Notes under the pieces: model-generated
Databases searched by the model: none
What the model was told of the DNA's origin: nothing
The model's input: the letters and a program-made list of their open reading frames with translations, nothing else
Position numbers and translations under genes: made by a program
Shown: positions 62,417-64,000 of the stretch, in pieces
Layout of the letters: each line of letters opens with the position of its first letter
Numbering within the stretch: position 1 is the first letter of the stretch
DNA from: Lelliottia sp. JS-SCA-14
Lineage (GTDB): Bacteria > Pseudomonadota > Gammaproteobacteria > Enterobacterales > Enterobacteriaceae
Direction: 5' to 3'
DNA: 64,000 nt
NCBI RefSeq assembly: GCF_035593345.1
Contig: NZ_CP141606.1
Coordinates: 3,038,001 to 3,102,000 of the forward strand

Positions 62417-63787
62417 TTACGCCTTCAACAGCGCCAGAATGTCCTGCGTTCGTGCCTCCATCAGCGGGACGTCGGCACGCGACTCCACGTTCAGGCGCAC
62501 CACCGGCTCCGTGTTCGACGAGCGCAGGTTGAAGCGCCACTGCGGGAACGACATGCTGATCCCATCCGTGCGGTCGATCTCCAGCGCGTGCAGGGCAAAG
62601 TGTTGCTCCACGCGGGCGATGGACTCGGCCGGCAGTTCCAGCTTGCTGTTGATCTCACCGCTCGCTGGGAACGCCGCCATGCGATCGCGGACCAGTTCGC
62701 CCAGGGTTTGCCCTTTCAGGCACAGCAGTTCCGTCACCAGCAGCCACGGGATCATCCCGCTGTCGCAGTAGGCAAAATCGCGGAAGTAGTGGTGGGCGCT
62801 CATTTCTCCGCCGTAGATGGCGTCTTCTTCGCGCATGCGCTCTTTGATGAACGCGTGACCGGTTTTCGACATCACCGGCGTGCCGCCCGCGGCGCTGACC
62901 ACATCGACGGTGTTCCAGGAAAGGCGCGGGTCGTGGATGATCTTCGCCCCCGGATTTTTCTCGAGGAAGGCTTCCGCCAGCAGGCCGACGATGTAATACC
63001 CCTCGATAAACTGGCCGTTCTCATCGAACAGGAAGCAGCGGTCAAAGTCGCCGTCGAAGGCGATGCCCATATCCGCGCCGTGCTCAATCACCGCGTTGCG
63101 GGTATCGTCCCGGCACTCGGGCAGCAGCGGGTTAGGAATGCCGTTCGGGAAGTTGCCGTCCGGGGTGTTGTGAACTTTGATGAAGGTGACCGGGACATTC
63201 AGGGCTTTGAAGCGCGCTTCGAGGGCATCCACCACCGGGCCTGCCGCGCCGTTCCCGGAGTTGATCACCAGTTTGAGTGGGGTGATGTTCTTAACGTTGA
63301 TGTAGCCGAGGAGATGGTCGATGTACGCTTTGCGCAGGTCGATCTGCTGGTAGCTGCCGCGCGCGGATTCGTTCACCGGCGAGAAATCGTTGGCTTCCGC
63401 CAGGCGCTGCACGTCGCGCAGGCCGGTGTCACCGCTGATCGGACGCGCCCCTTCGCGCACCAGCTTCATGCCGTTGTAATCCATCGGGTTATGGCTGGCA
63501 GTCACTTCGATGCCGCCGTCCACGCCCAGGTGGAAGGTGGCGAAGTAAATCTCTTCAGTACCGGACAGGCCGATATCCAGCACGTCCACGCCCGCGTCCT
63601 GCAGCCCTTTCGCCAGCGCCAGTTTTAGCGCTTCACTGGTCAGGCGCACATCGCCGCCCAGCACAATGGTTTTCGGTTTCAGGTATTCGCCGTACGCGCG
63701 GCCAATGCGCCACGCAATATCTTCGTTGAGCTCTTCGCCTAATTTGCCGCGAATATCGTAGGCTTTGAAACAGGTTAATTTATTCAT
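62417..63787 (-). CDS. manB: Phosphomannomutase, colanic acid operon
   Basis: A 456-residue phosphohexomutase (CpsG) interconverting mannose 6-phosphate and mannose 1-phosphate for GDP-mannose and GDP-fucose. Start [29 protein letters not shown], phosphoserine loop [12 protein letters not shown], metal loop [13 protein letters not shown]-terminal [14 protein letters not shown]. Same length as E. coli CpsG. A second, distantly related copy serves the O-antigen locus at 39270-40703. Confidence 0.96.
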   Translation of the reverse strand: MNKLTCFKAYDIRGKLGEELNEDIAWRIGRAYGEYLKPKTIVLGGDVRLTSEALKLALAKGLQDAGVDVLDIGLSGTEEIYFATFHLGVDGGIEVTASHNPMDYNGMKLVREGARPISGDTGLRDVQRLAEANDFSPVNESARGSYQQIDLRKAYIDHLLGYINVKNITPLKLVINSGNGAAGPVVDALEARFKALNVPVTFIKVHNTPDGNFPNGIPNPLLPECRDDTRNAVIEHGADMGIAFDGDFDRCFLFDENGQFIEGYYIVGLLAEAFLEKNPGAKIIHDPRLSWNTVDVVSAAGGTPVMSKTGHAFIKERMREEDAIYGGEMSAHHYFRDFAYCDSGMIPWLLVTELLCLKGQTLGELVRDRMAAFPASGEINSKLELPAESIARVEQHFALHALEIDRTDGISMSFPQWRFNLRSSNTEPVVRLNVESRADVPLMEARTQDILALLKA

Positions 63788-63867
63788 GGTCTTACCCTTT
63801 TTCAGGCAACAGTCGGCCCTGACCCAAAATGGTCAAAATTGTCTTTGTCGTTGGTCTGTGGTCTTTT

Positions 63868-63896
63868 GTAGGCCGGATAAGCAACGCGCATCCGGC
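63868..63896. repeat. REP-type palindromic element
   Basis: gtaggccggataagc...gcgcatccggc in the manC-manB gap of the colanic acid operon. Confidence 0.85.
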
Positions 63897-63912
63897 GAAC
63901 AACGCGCTCGGG

Positions 63913-64000
63913 CTAAACCCGCCCGTACCGGTCCTGGAAGCGGACGATGTCATCCTCTTCCAGGTAGGAGCCGGAGCGCACTTCGATCAGATCGAGAGGA
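63913..64000 (-). CDS. manC: Mannose-1-phosphate guanylyltransferase, C-terminal end (partial)
   Basis: Only the last 28 codons lie in the window, ending YLEEDDIVRFQDRYGRV before TAG (63915-63913). The preceding LIEVRSGSY belongs to the C-terminal cupin of type II GDP-mannose pyrophosphorylases and matches the end of E. coli CpsB. It is the colanic acid copy, upstream of manB; the rest of the gene and of the operon continues beyond the window. Confidence 0.9.
   Translation of the reverse strand, partial: PLDLIEVRSGSYLEEDDIVRFQDRYGRV

Noticed and set aside
62396..63628. A 410-codon open frame antisense to colanic manB
   Set aside because: Shadow of the conserved manB gene; it also begins inside the palindromic repeat.

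Overview
The window is a chromosomal segment of a gamma-proteobacterium of the family Enterobacteriaceae, most likely the Enterobacter/Lelliottia/Leclercia group. The evidence is gene order and near-identity to E. coli backbone genes (shiA, amn, yeeO, tmaR-yeeA-sbmC-dacD-sbcB, plaP-yeeY-yeeZ, the his operon, gnd, galF, the colanic acid genes), a GC-rich backbone, REP elements and an O-antigen locus between galF and gnd. The species cannot be fixed from the sequence alone. There is no plasmid, phage, IS element or CRISPR array.

Layout. (1) 1-16.7 kb: three near-identical tRNA-Asn genes (positions of asnT, asnW, asnU). Between the first two lie a P-type ATPase with a UspF-like protein, a 36-residue membrane peptide, an RND efflux operon whose last gene is a membrane acyltransferase, pagP, shiA, amn and an M24 peptidase; yeeO sits between the second and third. 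(2) 16.7-26.5 kb: an AT-rich DMT transporter gene just after the third tRNA, then tmaR, yeeA, sbmC (with a LexA box), dacD, sbcB, plaP, yeeY and yeeZ. (3) 26.6-34.0 kb: the complete histidine operon with its leader peptide, attenuator and eight tightly overlapping genes. (4) 34.0-39.1 kb: the surface-polysaccharide flank wzzB, a UDP-glucuronate 4-epimerase, ugd and gnd. (5) 39.2-53.9 kb: an AT-rich O-antigen operon read leftwards from a JUMPstart/ops element near 54.0 kb: rmlB, rmlA, fdtA, fdtC-like acetyltransferase, fdtB, wzx, a GT2, wzy, four GT4 glycosyltransferases, manC and manB. (6) 54.3-64.0 kb: galF and the distal part of the colanic acid operon (manC end, manB, wcaJ, wzxC, wcaK, wcaL, wcaM), also read leftwards.

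How the genes work together. The O-antigen operon encodes a Wzx/Wzy-dependent pathway. RmlA-RmlB make dTDP-4-keto-6-deoxyglucose; FdtA, an acetyltransferase and FdtB turn it into a dTDP-3-acetamido-3,6-dideoxyhexose, probably dTDP-Fuc3NAc judging from two residues in FdtA. ManB-ManC make GDP-mannose, and Ugd plus the epimerase can supply UDP-GlcA and UDP-GalA. Five glycosyltransferases assemble the unit, Wzx flips it, Wzy polymerises it and WzzB sets the chain length. No initiating transferase is in the O locus, so WecA (elsewhere) is the likely starter. A second GDP-mannose pair belongs to colanic acid.

The least described parts are the O-antigen unit itself, the RND-acyltransferase operon with its small upstream membrane peptide, and the inverted tRNA-Asn/REP repeats that bracket a 14.5 kb segment.
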